DNA of 64,000 nt, taken from positions 30,373,247-30,437,246 of the forward strand of contig CM019217.1 of NCBI GenBank assembly GCA_009741485.1. Direction: 5' to 3'. Source of the DNA: Malurus cyaneus samueli (Eukaryota; Chordata; Aves; Passeriformes; Maluridae). The translations under genes and the position numbers were made by a program. The notes under the pieces were generated by a model, which worked only from the letters and a program-made list of their open reading frames with translations, did no database searches and was not told the origin of the DNA. This document shows positions 14,904 through 26,512 of the stretch, in pieces (position 1 is the stretch's first letter; each line of letters starts with the position of its first letter).

Positions 14904-14941
14904 GACATGTATATTGTCATATGACATGTATATTGTCATAT
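14904..14941. repeat. Perfect tandem duplication, two copies of 19 bp
   Basis: gacatgtatattgtcatat occurs twice without a mismatch (14904-14922 and 14923-14941) and a third copy starts with gac. Each unit is partly self-complementary (gacat/atgtc-like ends), so slippage on a small hairpin is a plausible origin. Confidence 0.9.
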
Positions 14942-17900
14942 GACCTGATAAACTTAAATTGGAATATCTTCTACCAGGAGAAAAAAAACCAAAACAAGTA
15001 AAATAAAATCTTGCGAGTCTGAACTTTTCCACTGATGATCTGCTCAAATCTGGATTTAACTAAAATTCAAAGAAGTTTTAGTGGCAAACACTAACAGGTG
15101 TTTATTACTACACAACAGGCAGTTAAGCATTGGACAGGATCACTTTTGGTCCCAAAGCATGGGAAATAGTTGCCAAGATTGAAAAAATGAAGTTAACATG
15201 CTCCAGCAGAGCAAGAGGAAGTTCTTTTGAATGCCCTGTCCCCAACGGTTTACCTCCCACACAGAGTATTGGGTACACTGTGTCTTTAGCAAGTATCATC
15301 ATGATTCATTAGCTACAATGCAGCTAGTCATCAAGAAGTAAAACCCAAACATACTTCTCAGGAGGTTTTGAAATTCTTAAGGAGAGAATTTATTGTGCTA
15401 TTTAGAATGTTCTGCCTTCCTAAAACTTCTGACCTATTCATTTCAAAAGCAATGAAAATTATGTCTCTACTGTTCTCCCATCTGTTCCACCCAATAGATT
15501 TTTGAATGCTGAGTGCCCTGAAGCCTGGCTAATTACCTGAAATTAGTTGTTCCTATTTGTATGTTCTTCTGTGTTTTTAAAGAGACCTGTTTTCTGATGG
15601 GTGTGGTGCAGTGCTCACTGAAATATTTGGATATGTTCTAGGTACCATTTAATAATAAGTGAATATGATTGCATCACACACAAGTCTTGCTTATGTTGCC
15701 TGTTAGAACATAATTCAATTTATAGATTTTAATGTTAATTTTAATGCAGATTTTGTTTTCATGAGTATTTTTCTCACATATTGGAGACAGGAATAGCACG
15801 GAAAGAATGAGTATTTTGGATAAGGAGATTGGATTTTATTTTGATTCCTATTTAGAATATAGATTTTATAGAGTCAAGAGTGTGGACATTTGTTTTTGCC
15901 ATGGGACAGGTCTTAAATGAAGCAAAATTATTAACTGCTGTCAAATTTGCTGTGCTTTTGTGGTAAAGTTTTGAAAAGTCTGAAGATCCTGTGAAATTAG
16001 AATACATAGTACTGCTAACCATCTGAAGCCTAGAGGAGACTGAGCAGCAGGGTATGCTGGTAAGCTGATGCTGTTCCCGTCTGTAATCAGTGGCTGGACC
16101 ATACATAGTCCAAACGTAGTCTTATCCTAGAGATTCACTCAAACCACAGTTTAAATAGCAAAACATTGAAGCTAATCCTAAGCTCTTCATTATCACATGG
16201 CATAGCATTTGACTCAGAGGTTTTCTCTACCACACCTCCTGTTTCTTCTGTCTTAACTGCATCTTTATGTTCTGGCTGATGCTGACAGGCTAAAATGCTT
16301 TCATGAGGGGAGAGTAGCTAAAGCAGATGGCTCACTTGCCACAGAAGCTATACCATTCCTCATGAAGCCCTGTAAATTCAGTGTCTCCTGATGTCCTGAT
16401 ACAGGTTTTGAGAAGCATGTATGCATCTAAAAATTACATGTTAGATTGGAGTTCCTTCTAGTATGGCATAAAAGCCTCCTTGTACTACTGTGCTTGCTGC
16501 TGCCCTCTGACAGTGCAAACCCCTTTGCCAAATATCTTGTATTTGGTAGATTTCCTGGAGTGTCAAGAAGAAGGAACCATTTTTAAAGGGTAGCAGCCTA
16601 TGGGACTTGTGTGCTTTGTCCTACACACATGAATATTTAATTACTTTGGACAAATCTTTTATTGTTCTTTGTTAGTGTTAAAAATAATAAAAAATCTGTT
16701 GCGTTCATGGAAATGAAAGTTTCATTGAGATACTCATTCAGACTGGAGATGTGCCAGCTCTTTATGCCTGAATCCTTGCTGAAATACACACTCTCCTATT
16801 TTTTGCTTTCTCCAAATACATTTTACTGACTATAGTGTTGTTTGTTAATCTGTTTTTATTGTGCTGGCACTGTGTTTTGTGAAACCCTGGCTGCAGATTT
16901 TTGCATTGAGACACTGGAAACAAGAAAACTGACAGCTGGCTGTTTTTCAGGAACCTGTAATCATGTTTTCGGATCACTTGCTTCTATCTACGGTCTTTCA
17001 ACATGTAAACAGAGGGACAGATTCTCATCTCAGCTACATCATTAGCAATATGAGAATACCAGTGGCATCAAAAGGATTCTTTTGAACACAGAAGTGCAAA
17101 TCAATGCTCATTCTGGCCATACAGTTAGTTTTAACATAAGGGGAATAGTCAGAAAAATTGCTTTTGTGAAATAATCCTACAATGGGCTTATATTATTTCA
17201 GATTTAAATAGGTACTTTATCAGATATGTCATTATTGGAACTGAGACTGAATATTTGATGGAGATTTTAAAATTTAATGACAATATTGATTAAAGGAAGA
17301 AAAGGTTTATCAGAAAACTAGATACCCATTTGTATATGCATTTATGCTTTTTTCTTCGGATTAACATATAATATCCAGTTGGCTGACACATGATAATGAT
17401 GTAAATAATTTTTAGAAGTGGCTTTAATATTCTTTAGTATGTTAGTGTTTATTTGATTTTCAGTGAATGGCAGGAATGCACCTTTTACAGGAAAATCAGA
17501 GCAAACAAGACACTGACAGTGAGATGAACCACTCTCTGCTTCATATGGATTTAAACCTTACAGGAGAGTTTCTTCTATTTTTCATTTACATTCCAGAACA
17601 CGGCAGCAAAGATGTCTGTGGGTATTCTTTATTCATTTCCATTATTCATGTTCTTTGATATAATTTACATATGAAGTCAAACCCCAGATCATATAATAAA
17701 TTCCAGTGCAAAACACGTATGAAAATGGAACCCTCAAACAGGTTTTGGGGTACATTATTTGCTCAATCTAAGTGCCTAAATTAATGCTTGAATTTTCAGA
17801 GCTTTTAAGCAGACCTAATTTTCTTTGAAGTTGTACGAATCAGGAGAATTGTCTTAGCACACAGAAAATTATAAAGCTGAACACAAAACAGACTTTGTTT

Positions 17901-18060
17901 TCTGCTTGTATTCAATTCTTCAGTCACAGGACTATCCTTTTGTTTGTACTATCACACAGTCAGAATGAAACGTATTAAGTAGAACTGTTGTATTTAAATA
18001 AATTTAGAAAGAAAGATGTTTAGCAGTTCTGTTATTTGTGAGGTTGCCTGCTGTGGTGTT
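14942..18060. other. Unique AT-rich non-coding sequence
   Basis: I see no gene, no RNA gene and no recognisable mobile element. Open frames are at most 84 codons, on both strands, none with a family I know. Confidence 0.55.
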
Positions 18061-18096
18061 GTGCTTTGCTGTACTTTTGTGCTTTGCTGTACTTTT
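18061..18096. repeat. Perfect tandem duplication, two copies of 18 bp
   Basis: gtgctttgctgtactttt is repeated head to tail at 18061-18078 and 18079-18096. The unit is a multiple of three, so an open frame runs across it and shows a repeated six-residue block. That does not make the frame a gene. Confidence 0.9.
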
Positions 18097-21000
18097 CTGG
18101 CTTATAATGCTGCCTGTGACAGCCTTCCTCATGTGAATATCACTTTTTTTCTGTATGAAGACCCATACGTTTGTAAAGAAAGAATGGGCAGTGTGGACTT
18201 TACCAAATCGAAATAAGCAGTGTCATAGAATACTGAAGTTAGAGGGGAGAGAACTGAGAGATTTGCAGCTAATTGATCAATCTACTAAATACGGTACAGA
18301 ATACTTACAGTACTTTATCAAAAGTAGCTGTACATGGCTTTTCTTTATGAAAAATATAATTTTCTGTGGGAAATATCTCACTTACTGGTAATCTTATGGG
18401 TAGAAATAGATTGCAGTCTGGTGAAATAAGAAAATGAGCAAGAGCCATCAAAGTGCTTTTTAAAATGAGACTTGGAGATGGTGAAAGGGCATTGAAGATA
18501 ACCATGTGGTGTTATGAAATCTGTCTTCACAATAGGGTGGCCCAAGAGTGGCATTAGCAAATGTTACGGTCCTAGAGTCTTAATGGACTGAAACAATAAA
18601 GAACTGCTGTTTTATCATCTTTGTGGATTCTTTCTGTGGCACTTGGTAATCTAGGGTTAGATAAATTTTGCATTTTTAATTGGAGGTTCAGTCTCATGCC
18701 TACTATAGAGCAGAAATTTATATTGTTACAAATAGCAAAGCTAATTTTTTGTGTTACAAAACAACTGCATTAAAGGAATTGTATTAATACCATGAAGTCT
18801 ACATCTGAAAAGTCATAAAATGCGAAAATGAATATCTCAGATACACATGTGCATAATCTCTTCCTTAGATCATGCTGCTTACTTATTAGCTAGAATGTGC
18901 ACTGTGTATAAACATACCGTGCTAGATGCAGCTCTCCAAAATTCTCAGCTCATATTGAGGTTTAGGCACTTGGATACTGCTAAAACCTACAGAGAAAGGG
19001 TTCTGGGTATTTGAAGCTTTAGGAAGTTGGGACCCATACTTGTCACTGAAATGTGGTCGTTCTAGAAGGTAATGGCAATGAAAAACACAGAAGAAATGTA
19101 CAGTGTAATGTGAAAAGGCTGGAAAGTCACCATTTTTTTGGAAATTACTAGATGGATGATTTATGGCTGGAATTACAATTCAAACAGTCCTCAAAACACA
19201 GTCTGTCATTCATATCTATTTTGAAATTGGAGTTTTAGATTGATGCTGATTACACCATTGTATTTTTTTTCAGTTGAAGTATTTTTTTCTGAGTTTAAAA
19301 CCTAAGTTAAGCAGCGTGAAGCTGTGTGACTGAAACTAATTTAATCTTTGCTTATGATGTGTTTTCTATAGCAGTTCATGTTATTTAGATTAAAACATTA
19401 TGCAAAAGTATAACCAGTGAAGTTTCGAGTACTGAAAACATTTCAAACATTAAAAGAAATATTGCAGACTTGTGCATCATAGGTATGAAAGTATACTTCC
19501 CCAAGATATCTCAAATTGGAGTAGAGATTCATCTCTACTTAACTGAAATCCTCATTATTCTTTTTCTTCCCTTTAATTCAATTTTATTCATATTAATAAT
19601 TTTTAAAATAAACCTAAAATAAGCTATGCTAAAATAAAAGCTTGGGAGTTGCCTCTGCTTGCTTCATATGTATTTGTTCTTACCAGTGAACAATTTTTAT
19701 TATCCTGTTGTTTTCATACACTCTGAAGTTCATGCCTTGCTGGAATACTTTCTTTTAATTTTCTGCCCTGTTTCTCATATCCCAGAAAAGTATGTTGCAC
19801 CACTTTTCCCTTTAGCTAGCCTAACATTCTATTTTACATCTGTGATGGATTTTAATTGCTTTTAGTGATATTTGAGTTTATTCTACAAAGCTCCTTATAA
19901 GGGATATTAATTGCAATAAAAAATCCCAGTGTACCATTTTGATATTATAATCTATAATGCTTGAATGGGCTTATAAAGAATAATGAAAATATGAATGCTG
20001 GCATGACCTATATGTGAGACAAAAGCTATTCCCTTAGGGAATGGAGATAATTTGGTTTTGTCTCATAAATTATGCATCTTCTCTTTTACACCCCATTTCC
20101 ATGAAAAAATATTTTTTTGTTTTGTATCAGAGAATTGTTAAAGTTGTGAGTGGAGTATTATGTTCGGTTGTTTGGGATGTTAACACCCTGCTAGGATTTC
20201 AGCAGTCTCATTCTTGGTTTCCTATTACCTATACTTTTTTTCCCTCAGTAAAGTTTTCTATTTCCTCTTTTATTCTTTGAAGAGTGAATTATATCAATTC
20301 CTTTTGTTGGAGATGATACACAGAAATGGCAAACTTTGTAAACAAAAAATAAACTGGAAATGTTTCACTGATGCAGCCATGCCAGTGATTAATTAGCCAC
20401 TTTACATTAAATATGGAAGCAACCTCTCCAAAACTGATGGATTCCTAGACAGAGAACAGGTTTGGCCCCTTCTGAAATAGTGTGTTGCCTCTTCAGACAG
20501 GATTTATGAACAGAAGTTGTAGGTCAGGGAATAGTTCAAGGAACAATGGATATTTAACCCTATAGGAAGAAATCATCTCTGCTACACTTAAAAGAATTGT
20601 CACTTTATGACAACTGAGTTTCTAGGATGTTCTTTTCAGATACTTTATGCCGAATATAAAATATATACTTTAACATTGTGCTAATTTGGAGATTAGCACT
20701 GTGCTAATTTGTTAGCGTCCTCTCTAATTTGTTGCATGTTGTTTTCCTATTCCAGTCTGTAATATAAGGACATTGGGTAGGGTCTTTGAAGGTCATGAAT
20801 CTCAAATTCTGCATCCCCTACTCTTCTAAGTAGACATGTATTATGTGGGTTAAGTAATAGAGAACTAGACAGTTTTCTAGATAGGAACCAGGTGGAAGCA
20901 GAGTGCAGAAGGTTTCTTGTTTGTCTTTCTGAAAATACCTATTTATTTAATAGACAGTTTTGCTGAGGTACCTCCAAGTTATATTTTTTATTTAAAACCT

Positions 21001-21251
21001 TGCCTATATCTCACCACCTAGCATATTGGTTTGAAAAATAATGCGTGAAAGTAAAATATTACATGACAATTTAATAAGCTGTGGTGACAAATCATGTTTG
21101 GGTAAGCCAACTCCTCCTGAATATGTATTGAGTTTGCTAATTGCTATGTTACATATTTCATGGACAGTGGGGTTTTTTTGGCAATTGTGTTTATGGTATA
21201 TTTGTTGTTATGCTATTTATCATTCATCACTTTACAGAGAGCTTATAAAGA
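18097..21251. other. Unique AT-rich non-coding sequence
   Basis: I see no gene and no certain repeat. Near 18225-18270 a tcatagaat motif followed by a G-rich stretch weakly recalls the reverse complement of a CR1 tail, but it is too diverged to call. Around 20680-20715 the string gtgctaattt occurs twice. Confidence 0.5.
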
Positions 21252-21305
21252 GCTGTGAGTATAATTGGTGTTATGTAGGCTGTGAGTATAACTGGTGTTT
21301 ATGTA
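21252..21305. repeat. Tandem duplication, two copies of about 27 bp
   Basis: gctgtgagtataa begins at 21252 and 21279, each time followed by tggtgtt(t)atgta with one substitution and one extra T. It lies inside a 146-codon open frame (21041-21481), where it gives a repeated CEYNWC peptide. I take that frame as chance in AT-rich sequence. Confidence 0.8.
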
Positions 21306-21589
21306 ACTGTAGACTGAAAGACATTGTGGTTTTCATTTTCATTTTAGTATTACTTGATAATATTTATATGGATCTCTTATTTGCATATTTACATTTCTAT
21401 ATTATTAGGCAAGTTTTTTTTTTCAACTGTCATCAAAAAAAGACATTCATGCCACTTCATCTTGTTCAACAATGTTTATAGCATCTAGTTTACCAGAGGC
21501 ATTTACAGAGTATTTTACTGATGTATTTGGTTTCATCATTATTCAAATCACAGTGCAAAATGCTTTATAGCAAAGATCTGAATGAGTTG

Positions 21590-21840
21590 TTGCTGAGAGC
21601 GCCATTGGCTGACGTCAGTGCTTTAAATTTTATTGCTTGTGTATCAGCCTTAACATGAGAGAAAATGCTGGATCGTCGGCTAGCTGTGTGAAAAGAAGCA
21701 GCAGCAACGTGACAGTGTGAGGAATGAGTGAAGGAGCAGAGAGTGGCCTGAAAGGCTGTCAGACCCTGAATAATGTTTGAACAAGTGTGAAGCGGGAATA
21801 TTGTTAGATGGTGTATGTGACATACCGGAGTCTTGGAAAT
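21590..21840. promoter_or_regulatory. CpG-containing block with inverted CCAAT box and CRE palindrome
   Basis: An inverted CCAAT box (ATTGG at 21604-21608) stands next to the perfect CRE palindrome TGACGTCA (21610-21617). About seven CpG dinucleotides follow within 250 bases, in a neighbourhood where CpG is rare. CCAAT boxes bind NF-Y and CRE palindromes bind CREB/ATF proteins in vertebrate promoters and enhancers. I infer a possible enhancer or minor promoter. No TATA box, exon or splice structure is evident, so it could also be chance or the remnant of a repeat I do not recognise. Confidence 0.3.
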
Positions 21841-22005
21841 ATACTGCTCTTCTATCAGCTGAGTTACTGTGTGCATCTAAGCCCTGAATATCTTTCATCT
21901 GCACCACTCTGTGGTTTACTGTGATGTGCTGTATTTCCTGCCTCAGAAATTCTCCTGAATATTTTATAGGGTTTTTTTTGTTAGCTGAACTTCAGGTTTT
22001 ACTCT

Positions 22006-22055
22006 CTTTTTCTTTTTTCTTTTTTTTTTCTTTTTTTTTTTTTTTTTTTTTTTTT
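22006..22055. repeat. T-rich tract ending in 25 T
   Basis: T runs broken by single C bases, ending in an uninterrupted 25-base T run at 22031-22055. No target duplication and no recognisable retroposed sequence sit beside it. Confidence 0.9.
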
Positions 22056-23110
22056 GGCCTTTAGGCATTGGCTGTTCTGGGTAACTTTATGATTGTTATT
22101 ATGTGAGAAAAGCTAATGGCCTAATAGCAGCCACTTTTCCTCTTATGAGAATAACTGCAGTACTTACAGTGGCTAAACACAGTATATTAGAGAAATTCTT
22201 TTCTTTAAGAGCTAATCCTGATTTGCAGTGCTACCCATTAACAAGGTGTTAAATAGTACAGATTCCTGTTAACTTCAGTGGGAATTGTATTTAAGCCTTT
22301 AAATTGCACTGGATGCAAAAAAATCTATGGTGTTTATGATCGGGAAGGTGTTATCACTGCTTTGTGCTTTTTACTGTTGAAGATGGCAATTTCTTGCTGA
22401 AGGATGTATCCTATTCTCGAGGGTGTAATTCCAGTGTTGTGCTTTTTTAACTTGTTCAAGATTCAGTATTAATTCTGTGTGTTTCTAATGTATTTGTCTA
22501 TTTAGTTGTTGCATATATTTGTTTCCCTGTGCTTGTTCACACTTCTCCATATTCTCAAACATTCTCTTTTATGCCTAGCTTGCTCTCATTATAACTTGTT
22601 GTCTTTGTCAGTATAATTACAACTTATATATAATCCAGCTCTCTCTTCTTGCTCTTGACAATTAAAACAAAAAGGAAAGTGAGACCACATTAAAAACCCC
22701 CAATAACATATGATATGATATACTCACTTGACAAGCCATTACTTCTAAAAAAATGTATTCCTTCTAATGCAATCTTTTGTTCTTTTTTATTCCCCATCAT
22801 GCCTGTTGTGATTATTTCTGGGTATTATGACTTTCAAATCCTCCAGCTTCTGTCTACATGAAAATAGCGATTTTTCAAAGACGCAAATGGTGGATACGTG
22901 CACAGTTCTTATAGAAAAGATTGATTTCTGCTCCTTGTGGAACAGCATGAGTATGTCCTCATTGTCATGACTGATTCTGCTGGTTAGAGACACTAAACTT
23001 CAAGAAGACCCAAACAGGAGAGAATGGCCCCCCATGTCTGTGATAAATATCCTTTGTTAAAGACAGTTTGTTACTATAGTTTCCCTATAAATATATGCTG
23101 CTTTGTTTAT
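22056..23110. other. Unique AT-rich non-coding sequence, possible ancient relic
   Basis: No gene. At about 22260-22310 the string acttcagtgggaatt resembles a motif I associate with very old amniote interspersed repeats (acttcaatgggagtt), but the resemblance is short. Nothing else stands out. Confidence 0.45.
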
Positions 23111-23115
23111 GTAGG

Positions 23116-23708
23116 TGGTGTGGTTTAACCCCAGTCAGCAACTAAGCACCACACAGCTGCTCTCTCCCTCCCAGTGGGATGGGGAGAGAGCTGGGTGGAT
23201 AAAAGTGAAGAAAGTAGTGGTTGACATAAAGACAGTTTAATAGGGAAAGCAAAAGCCACATGCACAAACAAATCAAAACAAGGGATTCATTCACTGCTTC
23301 CCATGGGTGGGCAGGTGTTCTGTTCAGCCATCTCCAGGAGAACAGGGCTCCATCATGCCTAACAGTTACCTCTGAAGACAAAACAACATCACTCCAAACA
23401 TCCCCCCTTTCTTGTACTTCCCCCAGTTTTATATGCTGAACATGATGCCACATGGTCTGGAATATCCCTTTGGTCAGTTGGGATCCCTTGTCTCAGCTGT
23501 GTCCCCTCACAATGACTTTTGCACCCACAGTCTCCTGGCTGGAGGGATGGGCTGAGGAGTAGGAATGGCCTTAGCTCTAAGTCTTACTTAGAAATAACAA
23601 AAATAACCCTTTGCTGTCAAGACTGTTTCCAGCTGAAATCCAAAACATAGCCATGTAGAAGGTTAAAAACCAAAAAACCCAAACTTAATCACAGTGCAAA
23701 GTGGTGCA
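23116..23708 (-). mobile_element. Solo LTR of an endogenous retrovirus, family A, copy 1
   Basis: The plus strand opens tggtgtggtttaacccc and continues cagcaactaagcaccacac, which I recognise as the reverse complement of the 3' end of a common bird LTR of the ERVL type. On the minus strand it has a TATA-like tataaaac (23426-23433), then ATTAAA (23236-23241) about 190 bases downstream, in the usual promoter to poly(A) order. This gives the orientation. A 5-bp target duplication, gtagg, flanks it (23111-23115 and 23709-23713). No viral coding region is present, so recombination between two LTRs probably removed the interior. CpG is almost absent, which points to an old insertion. The right end is set by the target duplication and is less certain than the left. 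Open frames inside are meaningless. Confidence 0.85.
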
Positions 23709-23713
23709 GTAGG

Positions 23714-26450
23714 CCTTACTAACAGCTGTTTTGTGAGGGTAGGAGTGCAATGTCTCCCCACACAACTCTGTTTTTATGAGCTATCACTATTGTGTCTGTT
23801 TCTTAAAGTAGTTTGAATTACTACTCACATCTATTCTATCTTTCTTTTCTCCGTGTTCTGCAGTAGTCTAATGATTTCTCTGGTAAAATTCTCATTCTGT
23901 AAATCTAGTTCTGAACATAAATTCAAATTTGTTTTTGATGATGGTTGATAGGATTACCTTGGGTCTTGTGAAGCTGATGGGGAAATTATAATTGTAGCTT
24001 TTATATTATGTTCTGTTTATATTATATGTATTTCTATTCTGTTCAGCTCTGCTTGACTGGCCAAGTGTCACTCAGTGCAGACAGGGATAGATTTGGAGAA
24101 ATGGAAGGTGGCTTTCAAGTTATGGTCATCTGTCCTTACCTTGGATGAGTTAGGGCTGGTCTGCTGCTCAGAATTATCTTAAACCATTTTCAATCCACTT
24201 TTGCTCATCCTGTGGTCACAGGATATCTTCTTGGAAAGCCATGAAACTTGCTTCATTATTACCTTCCTTTCTCTAGTTGTATTAAATGCAATTGGAAAGA
24301 ACACATGTTAATTTTCAAACTCAGAACAAGGAGGTTTAATTAGATGTGAAACTCAACAAATGGGAAGAAATTCAGTCACAGAACTCAATGCCAGCACCTT
24401 ACCTTGAAACAATATTTTCATTTAGAGACATCTAAGTCCAGAATGAGTGTAGCTTTAAAAGGTGTACAAACAGTAGACACTGTTAAGAAATAGGTGGGGA
24501 GCTTCAGAAAACATTGAGGAGCAGTGTTAAAACCCTATGATTGGGTGTTCTTGAAGGTGGGCCACTACATTTATGTATAAAGAAATGTCAGTGAGGAATA
24601 AACACAGATACCACATAGTTTATTAAAGAGGGGCTGGAAATTACTTGAAGTGTGTAAAACTTTTGACACGAGTCAGAAATCATGTGTACTAATGCCTTTA
24701 TGCTGATTTCTTAGATACATTGTTACCATAATAGTTAACGAGGGGAATGCTGTTTTTAGCATGGTAACACCTGACAGCCCAGTTATTAGCAGCACTTACC
24801 ATCTGATTAGGTGGTTATAATCTAGAGGCAAAATTATGGGTCATTCCACTTTTAATGGGAGTCCTTACCTGTTACTGATGATTGTTTTGGTTCCTGTTAT
24901 AGTTACATTTGTTATACTAGAAGCACTGGTGCTGTAATTTCCATTGCTATAAATCAAGAATGCAAACCTTTATGTGTCATTTTTGTGTCTATTCATACGT
25001 GATCTCTTACTTAAAAAGGGAATTGTTGTATTTTTATCCATGTCAGATACTTCTTATGAAGCAGGGAGAACGCGCTTCTAGGTTATTGTGAATTTCTATT
25101 AAATTCTGACTGAATGCAGAATGGATGAAAACTTTCCTGTGTAAAATACCTTGTCATATCCTAATTTTGCAAAATAGTAGCAAAGTAACTTCTGGATAAC
25201 TCAAAATCGGTTGTGTGTCAACATACAACCCTAAAAGTTGGACCTTTGAAAGGCAAGTTTACTGTGCTTTTGGAATGGTGTGGAGTATAGGAGAGAAGAA
25301 ATAATACATACTGCAGAATCTGTTTGATAAGAGTTTTCATATCTGATGTGATCACTGTGTTTGTAGAGCAGGATATTGCTGCTTTGTTGATATTCTCAGT
25401 TCACTAAAGGACATTTAGTTCATTGTGATGGGCAATAACTCTGTGAATTATCCCACTGACTACATTAATGACATCTTTAAGTAATGGTTCCCCAGCAGGA
25501 CTGAGTCACAAACTTGTTGAGTTTGAAAAGGCTGGGTCAGGCCCTGAACGTGCCCATTGTAAAACACTCATTGTAGCTCATGATTGTATTGCCTTGAAGA
25601 ATATAACTTGCTGCTTGTAGACTTTATTTTACCTTTCCAGTTTTAACGACCTTTGCTCTTTGACTGCAACAAGATCATTATGGTTGTATGTGGCAAGAAC
25701 CTAAGGATAGCGGGACAAGCCATCTAATGTCCATTTTAAATAATCCCTCTTACTTGGACAGCATTCAGTAATAAAATGTCCTTCCTATCTCCCATGTGGC
25801 ATATGTCATCTGCTGATGATATGCCACTGCAGTCAACTAATTAGGTGAGTTGCCTCCTACTCCTCCCGTATCCTGAGCCATAAGGATAAGCCATAAGCCA
25901 GCTCCTAGTAATTGGTGAAGATGGTGCTGAAAACATAAAATATTTAGAAAAAGAGTGGTGTTCACACAGGTAGAAAAACTCAAATATTTGAGACTTTCAA
26001 TTGTGTTATATTAATTCAATTTAGACATAGAGCAAAGTACTTTTTCACGCTAATTGGATACTCTTCAAAGGCCTAATTACAATTTTGAAATTATTTTTGT
26101 ATCCTGGATAGATACTGAAATGCTAATATCTTCACAACCATATGCTTTTTAGCTGGGGTAGTGTTTTCTAATATTGAAAATATAAAATATAGGACAGTAT
26201 TTCTTACAAATGTAAAAAAAAAGAAAAGCAGAAGGAAAACCAGTTTAGCATGGTCTTATTACTATAATTTCTGGTAATCTCTAGTGTGATAGAATCCTAC
26301 TATACTTTGCCAGCAGTATTGACACACACCCTTTGAGTGTTTAGAGAGATCATAAGAATGAGGCAAAAATTTTGATTGAGTTGTAACTTTCCTTCCATGG
26401 TTTCAATCACTGGAAAATGACCTGAAAGGACACTCCCCCCCCAATCTCCC
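23714..26450. other. Unique AT-rich non-coding sequence
   Basis: I see no gene, RNA or recognisable mobile element between the LTR and the AAC-rich microsatellite. Confidence 0.55.
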
Positions 26451-26512
26451 AAATAATAGCAACAACAACAATAAGAACAATAACTATAGCAACAACAGAT
26501 ATAAATAAAATA
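26451..26512. repeat. Degenerate AAC/AAT microsatellite
   Basis: An A-rich series of caa and ata units (aacaacaacaataag and similar), imperfect throughout. On the minus strand it makes an open frame rich in Tyr and Cys (26300-26671), which I do not regard as a gene. Confidence 0.8.

Noticed and set aside
18223..18275. Possible CR1 tail (tcatagaat followed by a G-rich stretch)
   Set aside because: Only a short, imperfect likeness, and the next CR1 segments are missing.
21041..21481. 146-codon hydrophobic frame, plus strand
   Set aside because: Composition follows the local T richness and a 27-bp tandem duplication. No domain, no splice context, no codon signal that I can defend.
22255..22320. 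Possible ancient amniote repeat (acttcagtgggaatt)
   Set aside because: The match is a single 15-base motif from memory, too short to annotate as an element.
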